Part shown: piece after piece, positions 8,423 through 16,625 of the stretch
How the letters are laid out: every line of letters begins with the position of its first letter
Position numbering within the stretch: position 1 is the stretch's first letter
Assembly: GCF_015169395.1 (NCBI RefSeq)
Contig: NZ_CP063458.1
Coordinates: forward strand, 930,001-994,000
Source: Humisphaera borealis
GTDB lineage: Bacteria > Planctomycetota > Phycisphaerae > Tepidisphaerales > Tepidisphaeraceae
Reading direction: 5' to 3'
DNA: 64,000 nt
Made by a program: the position numbers and the translations under genes
The notes under the pieces: model-generated
What the model was told of the DNA's origin: nothing
Database searches by the model: none
The model's input: only the letters and a program-made list of their open reading frames with translations

Positions 8423-11400
8423 TTCTTCGCCGGCGGCGGGGTGCCGCCTTCCTTCAGGCTCGCCAGGTAGGCGATCAGGTCGGCGAACTCCTGCGGGCTC
8501 ATCGCCTGCTCCAGCCCCTCGGGCATTGCCGACAGTTCGCTGTGCTTGCGGGTTTTGACGTCTGCCTTCTTCACCACGATTCGGGCGGCGGTCGAGTCGT
8601 AGATCTCGATCTCGGCCTCGCTCTCCGACTTGACGATGCCGGCGATCACGTCGTCATCCTTCGTCTTGATGATCGTCTGCTGGAAGCCGTCGAAGATCTG
8701 CTTGCTCGGATAGACGACCGATTCGACAAGCTTGGCCCGGTCGTACTTCCCGCCGACGCCGACCAGGCTCGGGCCGATCAGGCCGCCTTCGTTTTGCACC
8801 GCCTGGTGGCACTTCATGCACGCCGCTGCCTGCCCGTTGAAAACGGCCTTGCCCTTGGCGGCGTCGCCGGGGTTGGCCATCGCGAATGCGGCGAAGGCGT
8901 CGGGCCCCTTGGCCGCGCCGCCAACCGCCGGGGCGAACTTCGGGTCGAACAGCTTGCTGGTTCGATCTTTCGCGTAGATCTCCTGTAGCACCACGATCGC
9001 CTCGGGCTTGATCTTGCCCTCGGCCAGCCGCTGCTCGATCAGCGGCAACGCCTCGGCCTTGATCTTCTCGACCGCACCGCGGGCGTCGCGGACAAACCCG
9101 CGGTTCTTGTCGGCCAGGGTGTTCAAGTAAACGTCGAGCGCCCGCACGTCAGGAATGCGGCTCAGCGCCTGCAGCCCGTCGCCGCTCACCTTCTTGGTCT
9201 GCACCGCCTCGACCATCGCCGGCACGGCGTCTTTCGCTTTCATCTGGCCGAGCGCGACGACGGCGTTCTTGCGAACGTCCGTTCGCTTGTCCTTCAGCGT
9301 CACGATCAGCGCTTCGATCGCCGTCTTGTCGTTGATCGATTGCAGCGCGTTGATCGCGCCGTTCCAGATCTGCGGCTCGGTCGCGGCAATGCGCTTGGCG
9401 ATCGCCGGCACGCCTTCCTTGGCCTTCAGGCTCCCCAGCGTGTCCATCGCCGGCTCGATGACCTCGGGCAACGCCGCGTTCTCGACCAGTGAAATCAGCA
9501 CGGGCACGGCGTCCTTCGCGCCGGCCTCGCGCAGGATGGCAATGGCATCGGGGATGAGGGCGGCGGGGGCCTTGGGGTCCTTCAGCACCGCCGTTGCCAG
9601 CTCGACCGCCTTGCCCGATTTCGCCGGCGTCAGCGCCTTGAGGATCAGCGTCCGGGTCTCGACGTCCTGCGCCTGCCCGAACAGGTTCACGAGCAACTCG
9701 GCGTTGCCGGGATCGGGCGCGATGACCATCGCCTTGACCGCCGCCGCTCTGACGGCCGGGTCGGCGTCTTTCGCGAGATCGCGGATCGCGTTGAGGACAG
9801 TCGTCGTGCCTTCCCAATCGACCACCTTTGGCGGCCGTGGATTGCCAACCGGTTGCGTGGCCCACCAGTTGCCGCCCCAGGGCTTGGGCTGGCGATGCAG
9901 ATCGGCCGCCGATAGCAAGGCGGTGGAACGGGCGACGGCAGGTTTGGTCTTGTCGAACGCGAGTTTCACGAGCGCGTCGACGAGCTTGGAGTCGTAGGTG
10001 TTCCGGAGGGCGTAGGTGACGTTGGCCCGGACGGCGTCGGAGTCGCCTTCAATCCCTGCAACGATCGCCGGCCAGGCGTCCGGGTTGGCTTTCCCAATGC
10101 GATGAAGCGCCGTGAACAGCGCGAAGCGGGCGAACAGATCCTTTTCCGAGTCCAGCGCCGTCAGGGCCGACGGCACGGCTTCGACCGAGCCCAGGCGGCC
10201 AAGGATCGTCGCCGCCTGAAAGCGGATCGCCGCGTCGGCATCGGCCAGGGCGGCCTTCAGGTCTCGTGCTGCCCAGGCAAGTCGCTCTTCGCCGATCAGT
10301 CGCATGATTTGTCGGCGAACGCTGGCATCGCAATTCTTGGCACCCACCAGTTCCGCGGCATCGCCGAGGATACGAATCCGAACCTTAGAGTCCGCCGGAT
10401 GCATGCCGTGGATCGCCCAGATCGCGTGCCAGCGGGCGGCGGGGCTGGCACCATTGTCCTGGATGATTGCTCCTAGTGCCTTGACCGTCTCGCCATCGCC
10501 CTTTTCCGCGAGCCGCCGCTGCGCCACCATCCGCACGCTCCGCGCCGGGTGCTTCAACCCTTCGATCAATTCCGCCGTCGTCGCATCGAACTTTTTCCCC
10601 ATCGCCGCTGGCACATACCATTCCGGTTTCGGCGTCGCGTGGTTCTTGCCGGTCCAGGTGACCTTGATCAGTCGGCCGACTTCCGGCTTCTTCTGGTGCC
10701 AGCCGCCGTAGCCCCAATCCGTCACCCAGAAGCCCAGACCGTCGGCGGTGATGTCGATGCCGAGCGGGCGCAGGTCGCCGCCGGGCGAGAGGAAGTCGGT
10801 CATCTGATCGACCTTGAACGTCCCGCTGTCGCGCGATACCTGGAAACGCTGGACCTTCCCCTTGCCCCAGTCGCAGTGAAACAGGTTGTCGCGGAACTCC
10901 GGCGGCAACGCGTCTTCGGTGTAGCCGATCGCGCCGCAGGGAGAGCCGCCGCCGTACTCGGCCATCCGCCAGAGCGTGTAGGGCTGGTACGGCTTCTCGG
11001 CCAGTCCGCCCTGCGGGGCCTTGCGGCTGTTGGGGTCGTTCTTGTTTTCGGGCGCTTTGTAGTCCCACGGATAGCCGTAGTAACCGCCGTCGACCATGTG
11101 GGTGAAGCGGGTCCACCAGCCGTGGCCGTCGTCGGTGTTGTCGTAGGTAAACTTTTCGTCCTCGCTGGTCATGGAGACGTCGAGGTGGTTGCGCGTGCCG
11201 GTGCTGTAGACTTCCAGCTTGGTGCCGTCGGGTTTGAAGCGCAGCAGCCCGCCGCCGGGCAGCTCAGCCTCGGACCCGTCGATGTTGCTCTTGGCACCCC
11301 ACACGCCGCGATCGCCGACCGCCATGTAGAAGTAACCGTCCATCGCCAGGCGGATTTGCGCCGGGATGTGGTCGTTCAGCCCGCCGATGGTCGGCTTGCC

Positions 11401-11850
11401 GGTCTGGTTGATGAGGTCCTTGCGGTTGGCGGCCTTGCCGTCGATGTCGTCGTAGACGCTGAGGATCGGGTACTGGTGGACGAAGACTTTGCCGTCGAGA
11501 TACGCCAGGCCAAAAACCGGATTGAGCTTGTCGGCCCAGACGGTGAGCTTGCCGTCGGGCCAGAGGCAGACGATGCGGTCGATCGGGTCTTTGCCGCCGT
11601 GGTTGTCGAGCGGGTCTTCGCCGATGAGCACCCGGCCGTCGGGCAGGGCACAGACGACCGAAGGCGATTCGATCTGCGGCGACAGCAGGACCGTCTCGAC
11701 CTTCCAACCTTCGGGGGCGACGGGGGGTTTGGGGTCTTTACGCAGTTCCAGCGCAGGCCGACCATCGGCTGGGGCGGCCTGGCCCCGGCTGATGGCAGGA
11801 ATCACGAGAACCGCAGCGAGCACGGCAAGGTTGCGAAGCATCGGGATCAT
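8419..11850 (-). CDS. PQQ-dehydrogenase-like / HEAT-repeat / cytochrome c protein of planctomycetes
   Basis: 1143 residues with an N-terminal signal peptide (MLRNLAVLAAVLVIPAISRG; an ATG at 11841 would give this more directly). Order of domains: a six-bladed glucose/sorbosone-dehydrogenase-like beta-propeller at about 45-410 (VVCALPDGRVLIGED, GLNDHIPAQIRLAMDGYFYM), a long run of HEAT-like repeats at about 430-960, and a C-terminal c-type cytochrome domain with haem motif CMKCH near residue 1011 followed by GGLIGPSLVGVGGKYDR and late Met ligand candidates. This matches the membrane-bound dehydrogenase families found mainly in the PVC group, thought to oxidise sugars in the periplasm and pass electrons to the attached haem. 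The TMTC-like gene is co-transcribed downstream. Confidence 0.85.
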   Translation of the reverse strand: MIPMLRNLAVLAAVLVIPAISRGQAAPADGRPALELRKDPKPPVAPEGWKVETVLLSPQIESPSVVCALPDGRVLIGEDPLDNHGGKDPIDRIVCLWPDGKLTVWADKLNPVFGLAYLDGKVFVHQYPILSVYDDIDGKAANRKDLINQTGKPTIGGLNDHIPAQIRLAMDGYFYMAVGDRGVWGAKSNIDGSEAELPGGGLLRFKPDGTKLEVYSTGTRNHLDVSMTSEDEKFTYDNTDDGHGWWTRFTHMVDGGYYGYPWDYKAPENKNDPNSRKAPQGGLAEKPYQPYTLWRMAEYGGGSPCGAIGYTEDALPPEFRDNLFHCDWGKGKVQRFQVSRDSGTFKVDQMTDFLSPGGDLRPLGIDITADGLGFWVTDWGYGGWHQKKPEVGRLIKVTWTGKNHATPKPEWYVPAAMGKKFDATTAELIEGLKHPARSVRMVAQRRLAEKGDGETVKALGAIIQDNGASPAARWHAIWAIHGMHPADSKVRIRILGDAAELVGAKNCDASVRRQIMRLIGEERLAWAARDLKAALADADAAIRFQAATILGRLGSVEAVPSALTALDSEKDLFARFALFTALHRIGKANPDAWPAIVAGIEGDSDAVRANVTYALRNTYDSKLVDALVKLAFDKTKPAVARSTALLSAADLHRQPKPWGGNWWATQPVGNPRPPKVVDWEGTTTVLNAIRDLAKDADPAVRAAAVKAMVIAPDPGNAELLVNLFGQAQDVETRTLILKALTPAKSGKAVELATAVLKDPKAPAALIPDAIAILREAGAKDAVPVLISLVENAALPEVIEPAMDTLGSLKAKEGVPAIAKRIAATEPQIWNGAINALQSINDKTAIEALIVTLKDKRTDVRKNAVVALGQMKAKDAVPAMVEAVQTKKVSGDGLQALSRIPDVRALDVYLNTLADKNRGFVRDARGAVEKIKAEALPLIEQRLAEGKIKPEAIVVLQEIYAKDRTSKLFDPKFAPAVGGAAKGPDAFAAFAMANPGDAAKGKAVFNGQAAACMKCHQAVQNEGGLIGPSLVGVGGKYDRAKLVESVVYPSKQIFDGFQQTIIKTKDDDVIAGIVKSESEAEIEIYDSTAARIVVKKADVKTRKHSELSAMPEGLEQAMSPQEFADLIAYLASLKEGGTPPPAKK

Positions 11851-11973
11851 GAGAATGGGTTCCGGCGAGAGAGCGACAACCGACAGTGGTCGACGGCTGT
11901 CCAGTGTACTCTGCCGGCGGCGGGTTGTTATCGGATCGTAGCAGGCGAGTGCAATTTCAAGGCAGGCGGTATC

Positions 11974-12384
11974 TCAGCCGGCAACCCTTCGGCGCAGGTC
12001 ATCGACCGAAGCCTTCCAGTCGTCGCCTGCCTGTCCTTCGTACCAGAGCTCTCGAAGTTCCGAATCGTCGTCCAGGATGCGGTCGATCGCCTTGAGGGCA
12101 CGGCGGATCAGCTTCGACGGGACTTTCTGGGGATGGTTTTCCACCCAGCGATCCACCGGCTCGGAAGCTGTGTCGCGCCGGCCCCAGTTGCCCTTTAGTC
12201 GGGCAATCACTTCGCACGCCGCGATCGCCGCCCCTGCGAAATCCATGGGAACGTAGTCGTCGCTCTCGGCAAGGAGTTCGTTGATCGCCTTGGCGACGAG
12301 AGACAAGTCCGAAACATCACCAAGTGTCGCGACAAAGTCGGCGGCGTCGTCATTGGCGAACGATTCGTGGCCCCAGGCACCCAT
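11974..12384 (-). CDS. DUF4259 domain protein
   Basis: 136 residues from the ATG at 12384, chosen because the family begins MGxWGxxxFxNDDAADF, seen here as MGAWGHESFANDDAADF. The rest is helical (LSLVAKAINELLAES, AAIAACEVIARLKG) and ends with WYEGQAGDDWKASVDDLRRRV. An in-frame GTG two codons upstream is possible. DUF4259 proteins are small, cytosolic and uncharacterised. The gene lies between the signal-peptide end of the PQQ protein and a strong hairpin. Confidence 0.75.
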   Translation of the reverse strand: MGAWGHESFANDDAADFVATLGDVSDLSLVAKAINELLAESDDYVPMDFAGAAIAACEVIARLKGNWGRRDTASEPVDRWVENHPQKVPSKLIRRALKAIDRILDDDSELRELWYEGQAGDDWKASVDDLRRRVAG

Positions 12385-12401
12385 AGGCACCCATCATACA
12401 A

Positions 12402-12440
12402 CCAGCCCCTTGCCATCGGTAAACCGAGGCAAGGGGCTGG
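12402..12440 (-). terminator. Strong hairpin, probable terminator of the minus-strand gene starting at 13413
   Basis: Arms CCAGCCCCTTGCC (12402-12414) and GGCAAGGGGCTGG (12428-12440) pair perfectly. An inner stem TCGGT/ACCGA extends them with one bulged base. On the minus strand the hairpin is followed by TTGTATG, a short T-rich tail. It sits 35 bp after the stop of the 12475-13413 gene. Confidence 0.65.
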
Positions 12441-12474
12441 GGTGCAAGAGAGACAACTCTTGTAACGGTGCGTT

Positions 12475-13413
12475 CTAGTTACGGGCGGCGTTCACCGATT
12501 CGACCGGGACGTCGTACATCGCCAGCAGCACGCGGTGCGCCACGATGCGATACGCCTCGTTGATGTCATCCGGCCAGCCCTGTGTGCCGACCTGGTTAAG
12601 GTGAGCAATCAGGTTTGCCGTCAGCTTCTGTCCGTCGATGTTGTCGGGCAGATCGAAGCGCCAGATGTCAGGCAGTTCGTGGATGAGCGACGCATCGACC
12701 GCCGGCAGTCCGTGGCCGGCCGGGTAGCGGGCGACCGCGACGTTGCGGCCCTTGTCGAGGTTCGTATCACCGCCGGCGGCCTTGTTCGTCTCGGTCGCCT
12801 GTTCGGCGGCGTTGACGGCAGGCTTCTTGGCGGCGGCCATCACGGCACCCACGTTCGGCTGCACGGGCCAGTTGCCGATCAGCGCCTTGGGGTCGCTGAT
12901 TTCGCCCTGGGCGACCACCACGTAGTTGTTGGTGCCGAAGACAACCTTTTCATCGAGGTCGAAGCTCTTGCCGTACTTTTCCTTCCAGCTTCGTTCCAGC
13001 GTCGCGACGCGATCGGTCAGCGGCTTCCAGTCGGGCTTGGTGTCCTTGTACTTGCTGATGCGATCACGGTCGGCATCGACCAGTCGGTTGACGATGTTGT
13101 CGAAGATGTCCTTGGACATCGACGCTTCGGTGACCGCTTCGAACGCGTTGCGGACGTCGCCTTCTTCCTTCAGGTCCTTCGGCGTGACGCCAGCGGGGAG
13201 CGCGAACGCCTTGGCCTCGGCGTTCTTCTCGACCTTGTCTGCAGTCTTGTCCACCGCGCGTTCGACACGCTCGGCAGCGCGATCGACCGCGTCCTCAGCC
13301 TTCTTGGCGGGCGTGGGCTCATCAGCGGTGATGGCCGGCTTCTGCTCCTGAGCCATCAACAGAGATCCGGTTGCCAAAGACGCCGCAATCATGAGAGATA
13401 AATGCTTACGCAT
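12475..13413 (-). CDS. Secreted protein of unknown function with N-terminal coiled region
   Basis: 312 residues from the ATG at 13413, which has a good ribosome-binding site (GGAGG seven bases upstream). A signal peptide MRKHLSLMIAASLATGSLLMA is followed by an acidic/basic heptad-like stretch (AEDAVDRAAERVERAVDKTA and on, about residues 38-62). The body has DVRNAFEAVTEASMSKDIFD and RNVAVARYPAGHGLPAVDAS, and ends with an alpha-helical ~70-residue domain (LIHELPDIWRFDLPDNIDG). I recognise no named family. The composition and leader imply a periplasmic or surface location. A strong terminator hairpin follows. Confidence 0.7.
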   Translation of the reverse strand: MRKHLSLMIAASLATGSLLMAQEQKPAITADEPTPAKKAEDAVDRAAERVERAVDKTADKVEKNAEAKAFALPAGVTPKDLKEEGDVRNAFEAVTEASMSKDIFDNIVNRLVDADRDRISKYKDTKPDWKPLTDRVATLERSWKEKYGKSFDLDEKVVFGTNNYVVVAQGEISDPKALIGNWPVQPNVGAVMAAAKKPAVNAAEQATETNKAAGGDTNLDKGRNVAVARYPAGHGLPAVDASLIHELPDIWRFDLPDNIDGQKLTANLIAHLNQVGTQGWPDDINEAYRIVAHRVLLAMYDVPVESVNAARN

Positions 13414-13803
13414 GTAAAATCCTCCGTGTAAAGAGAGTGAAACTGTTCTCGCCACGGGGATCGAAGAAACAAACCGCGAGCCTGCGGTCGTGCCGCAAGG
13501 TCATGAAATCAATCTCATGGCAGACGACGCCTGAACCTGGTTTTTCAGAGCGTGCTCAAGCGGAGTGAAGAGATGGAGGGACACTCGGGCGTACCGACCG
13601 CTGATTGTTGTACCGAGGGTGATGACGCAATCCTCACGGCCGCTTATTGCAGCCCGGGCGTACGGCACGGTTCGGCCGACAGACTGTCGGACATGATGCG
13701 TCGATGTGTGTAGGGCGGCGTGGGCAAGGGACAAGCGGGCGACCTGCGCGGATCGCGTTGGTGGCAGGCGATTGCGAATCGGCGAGGCCGGACGGGTCCG
13801 GTG
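13414..13803. other. 390-bp non-coding gap
   Basis: This stretch separates two minus-strand genes. Open frames in it are short and show no family signature. It must carry the promoter of the 12475-13413 gene; no clear -10/-35 or -24/-12 pair was identified. Confidence 0.5.
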
Positions 13804-15147
13804 CTACTCGTCGATCCACTTGACCATCATCATCTGAGGCTGGTGAAACTTTGATTTGTCGGGAAACGCGACGCTCGCCTGCTCGATCGACTCGATGTAG
13901 CTCTTGTAGGCGGCCGCATTGCCGTATCGCGGTGCGAAACCCCGCGTGCCCACGATGAGGTAGTCGCCGCTGCGGGTGCGCAGGTTCGGGCGGCCGATCT
14001 CGATGGTGCAGGGGATGCCGGCACCATTCAGAAAGTCGCGCACGTCCAGCGCCCACTGCTGCTGGCTGGGTCCGTACGATTCAATGACGCAGTAGTTCAG
14101 CCCGGGGTCGCGCTTCGACAGGCCATTCACCACCGGCGAATCGACGAAGACCGCGTCACCGGCGCGCACCGTGGTGCTGCCATTCACCGACGGCGATGCG
14201 CCGGCCATCGCGCTGCCCGGGATGCGCTCGGCGGCCATTCGGGCGTCGCCACCGGGGACGGCCTTGGTGCCGCGAGGGTCCAGCACACCGGGCTGAACCG
14301 GTCCACTCTTGATCTCCGGCGTTGATGGGACACGGGCAGTGGGGGCACCCGTCTTCTTACCGGCGATGTAAGCGAGCCCGACCACCACAAGCGTTGCCAC
14401 AACGCCGATCGCGACCGTCTGGAATCGCACCTTGAGCGTGACTTCCTGGCGGTCGCGGTCGATGGCGACCTGATTGCCCGGCTTGGGCGAAGAGTCGTTT
14501 TCAGAGCGGGTCACCGACAACCCGGCGACCTGGGACGACGAACCAGCGCCTCCGCGGGATGCTGCGGTGGCCCGGGGCACCGCCTGTCGCAGCGTAGGCA
14601 CCGGCGGCGCTTCGTCATCCTGCGACTCATCCACGAAAACCTGTTCGGGGTTCGGGGCGATCGCAGGTGCGGGAGTTGAGACGGACTGCCGCGCGCTGCG
14701 CGAAGCGAGCGTCACCGCGGTGATACCGGCCGTGGGGTCTGTCGGGTCTAACGCAGGGGGAGCGGACTCGTCCGATGTAGCAGTGGAACCGGCCCGCTTT
14801 TCCATCAGGGCGGCGAACCACTTGCGAGTCACCGTGAAAATGGCAGGCGTGCCCAATGGCTTGAGCTGCGAATGCCCCGGTGGCGGTGCATAGGAGCGGC
14901 CTGCCGCTGTTGCCGAAGTGTGACCCTCGGATGAACTGCGGGCGCTACTGGTTGGTGGACTACTGCTTTGGGTGTGACCACCCTGGGTGTGACCGCTCTG
15001 GGGGTGGCTACTTTGCGATGCTCCACCTTGAGCGTTGCCGCTCTGGGTGGCGCCGCCTTGCAGCGAGATGCCCTGGCGTTCCAGCGCCTTCTGCTGGGCG
15101 GCTCGCATGACTTCAAATAGGGCGGTGGAGTTCTTGCGCTTGGCCAT
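13804..15147 (-). CDS. Single-pass membrane protein with Gln/Ser/Gly-rich repeats and a conserved C-terminal domain
   Basis: 447 residues from the ATG at 15147 (MAKRKNSTALFEVMRAAQQ). Residues 25-60 form a pentapeptide array of the form Q-[SG]-[GS]-x-x (QSGNA QGGAS QSSHP QSGHT QGGHT), a 15-bp tandem repeat at DNA level. One transmembrane helix (VAIGVVATLVVVGLAYIAG) lies near residue 245. The C-terminal ~105 residues (LNYCVIESYGPSQQQWALDV, GIPCTIEIGRPNLRTRSGDY) have the alpha/beta look of a SPOR-like domain, with YGNAAAYKSYIESIE as a helix. The amino terminus is short and cytosolic-looking, so the C-terminal domain would be periplasmic. A role in peptidoglycan binding is inference only. Confidence 0.65.
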   Translation of the reverse strand: MAKRKNSTALFEVMRAAQQKALERQGISLQGGATQSGNAQGGASQSSHPQSGHTQGGHTQSSSPPTSSARSSSEGHTSATAAGRSYAPPPGHSQLKPLGTPAIFTVTRKWFAALMEKRAGSTATSDESAPPALDPTDPTAGITAVTLASRSARQSVSTPAPAIAPNPEQVFVDESQDDEAPPVPTLRQAVPRATAASRGGAGSSSQVAGLSVTRSENDSSPKPGNQVAIDRDRQEVTLKVRFQTVAIGVVATLVVVGLAYIAGKKTGAPTARVPSTPEIKSGPVQPGVLDPRGTKAVPGGDARMAAERIPGSAMAGASPSVNGSTTVRAGDAVFVDSPVVNGLSKRDPGLNYCVIESYGPSQQQWALDVRDFLNGAGIPCTIEIGRPNLRTRSGDYLIVGTRGFAPRYGNAAAYKSYIESIEQASVAFPDKSKFHQPQMMMVKWIDE

Positions 15148-15406
15148 CCGTGACCTACCCTTCAAGTGTGCGACACGCTGACGTGACTAACGACAACGCG
15201 CCGCTGACGACCGGCATCCATGCCAGTCTTGAGTTCCCCGTAACCTGCCTCAGCCATTGCTACGGCTGACACCTTGCTCTCACATTACCTTCCATGGTTC
15301 GGGCCGCTCCATATTTCCATAGCGTCCCGCCGGGCAAAAGTGTACGAGTTGGCAATCCGGGACGCAACAGCGAACCCAATGTTTACCCAGAACTTACACG
15401 CCCTAC

Positions 15407-15429
15407 AAACCTGACAGGCGGTCAGGTTT
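15407..15429. promoter_or_regulatory. Perfect 9-bp dyad in divergent intergenic region
   Basis: AAACCTGAC and GTCAGGTTT are exact inverted arms with a 5-nt spacer (AGGCG). The dyad lies in the 431-bp gap between the divergent genes at 15147 (minus) and 15579 (plus), 150 bp before the latter. No T-run follows, so an operator is more likely than a terminator. Nothing else was recognised in this gap. Confidence 0.5.
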
Positions 15430-15578
15430 CCGCCCCTTACCCGGCCTTGGCACATTACACAGTCGACCCGGTAAGGCGCTCAATCGTATGTCGGACCGGT
15501 GATTGTCCGTATGTGTTCGACGCCGCGAAGCCCGGTTTACCGAGGCGACGCCGGCCCCGAGGTTGTCCCGGAGTTTCC

Positions 15579-16616
15579 ATGAGTCGGCCACTGATGCAGC
15601 GCCCGGTGATGGACCCCCTGTTCCTGCAGGAGTTGCAGGCCCCACCGGGGAAACGCCGATGGGTCGCCTGCGCGGCCCGGGGGCTTCGCTGGGTGGCCCG
15701 GAAGCTCCTGAGCCAGCCGCTGACGCTGCGCCGGGACAAGCTCAAGTTCGCCGGCGACAGCCGGGGCAGCCGCTGGGCCTGGGGCGTGGCATACCGCCTG
15801 CTCTTTGCGCCGCTCGCGATGGCATTGGTCGCCGGCGTGCTGGTGTTCAGTGGCACTCACCCGCAGGCGGCAATCGCCAACGGCGACCCCGCGTCCTTTG
15901 GTGTCTACTACGACCCGGTCGAGTTCGCCAGCGGCGACGGCACTCGGCTGACCGGCTGGCTGGTTCCGGTCGTCGATGCCCGCCGCGTCCTGCTACACAA
16001 GGACCGCCTGCTCCATCAGAAACATCCGGCGGTTGTGCTGGTCCACGATCACGGCCAGTCGCCGGCGCAAATGCTCCCGCTGATCGCACCGCTGCACGAA
16101 GAAGGCATCGTCGTGCTGGCGGTCGGCCTGCGCGGCGTCGGCACGGTGGACCGCGCCCCCCAGACCTTCGGCCTCGACGAATCGATGGACGTCAAGGCCG
16201 CCGTCAATCTGCTTCGGGGTCGCCCGTTTGTGGACGACAGCCGGATCGCCGTCATCGGCCTGGGTACCGGCGCCAACGCCGTACTGCTGGCGGCGGAGAA
16301 GGACGAGAAGCTGTTCGCGATTGTGCTCGCCGATCCGATCGTTAGCGCCGATGAGGTCGTCGCTTCCCGGCTGGGACCCGATGCGTTCGGCCTCCGCTGG
16401 ATGCAGCCACTGACCAAATGGGCGTTCGAAATCGGCTACCGGCAGGATGTCGATGAAATCAGCCTGAACCAGCACACCACGGTCTTAACGACGCGCAAGG
16501 TGCTGCGTGTGCAGAAGGCGACGATCGAGAACCGCCTGATGGCCGCCCCGACCGAGGAGATCCGCAAGTTCTGCCGCGAGACGCTGCGGCCATGGGATCA
16601 TGATGTGAAGCCGTAA
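15579..16616 (+). CDS. Alpha/beta-hydrolase-fold protein with N-terminal membrane anchor; nucleophile position altered
   Basis: 345 residues from the ATG at 15579 (MSRPLMQRPVMDPLFLQE). A membrane helix near residues 80-100 (LLFAPLAMALVAGVLVFSG) anchors a periplasmic or cytosolic hydrolase domain: VVLVHDHGQSPAQMLPL (oxyanion-hole strand), IVVLAVGLRGVGTVD, DVKAAVNLLRGRPFVDDSRI, and the elbow VIGLGTGANAVLLA. In active members the elbow is G-x-S-x-G. Here it reads G-L-G-T-G, so the serine is replaced by glycine. The protein may be a catalytically dead relative or use another residue. It converges on the phospholipase gene with a 9-bp gap. Confidence 0.75.
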   Translation: MSRPLMQRPVMDPLFLQELQAPPGKRRWVACAARGLRWVARKLLSQPLTLRRDKLKFAGDSRGSRWAWGVAYRLLFAPLAMALVAGVLVFSGTHPQAAIANGDPASFGVYYDPVEFASGDGTRLTGWLVPVVDARRVLLHKDRLLHQKHPAVVLVHDHGQSPAQMLPLIAPLHEEGIVVLAVGLRGVGTVDRAPQTFGLDESMDVKAAVNLLRGRPFVDDSRIAVIGLGTGANAVLLAAEKDEKLFAIVLADPIVSADEVVASRLGPDAFGLRWMQPLTKWAFEIGYRQDVDEISLNQHTTVLTTRKVLRVQKATIENRLMAAPTEEIRKFCRETLRPWDHDVKP

Positions 16617-16625
16617 GGGAGGCGG

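Noticed and set aside
10549-12198. 549-codon plus-strand frame opposite the PQQ/HEAT gene
   Set aside because: It is antisense to a well-supported gene and low in plausible motifs.
13501-13734. 77-codon minus-strand frame
   Set aside because: There is no ribosome-binding site and no recognisable motif, and its composition is like random GC-rich DNA.
14960-15070. CRISPR-like array of short repeats
   Set aside because: The 15-bp period codes pentapeptides inside a gene; the repeats are degenerate and there are no spacers.
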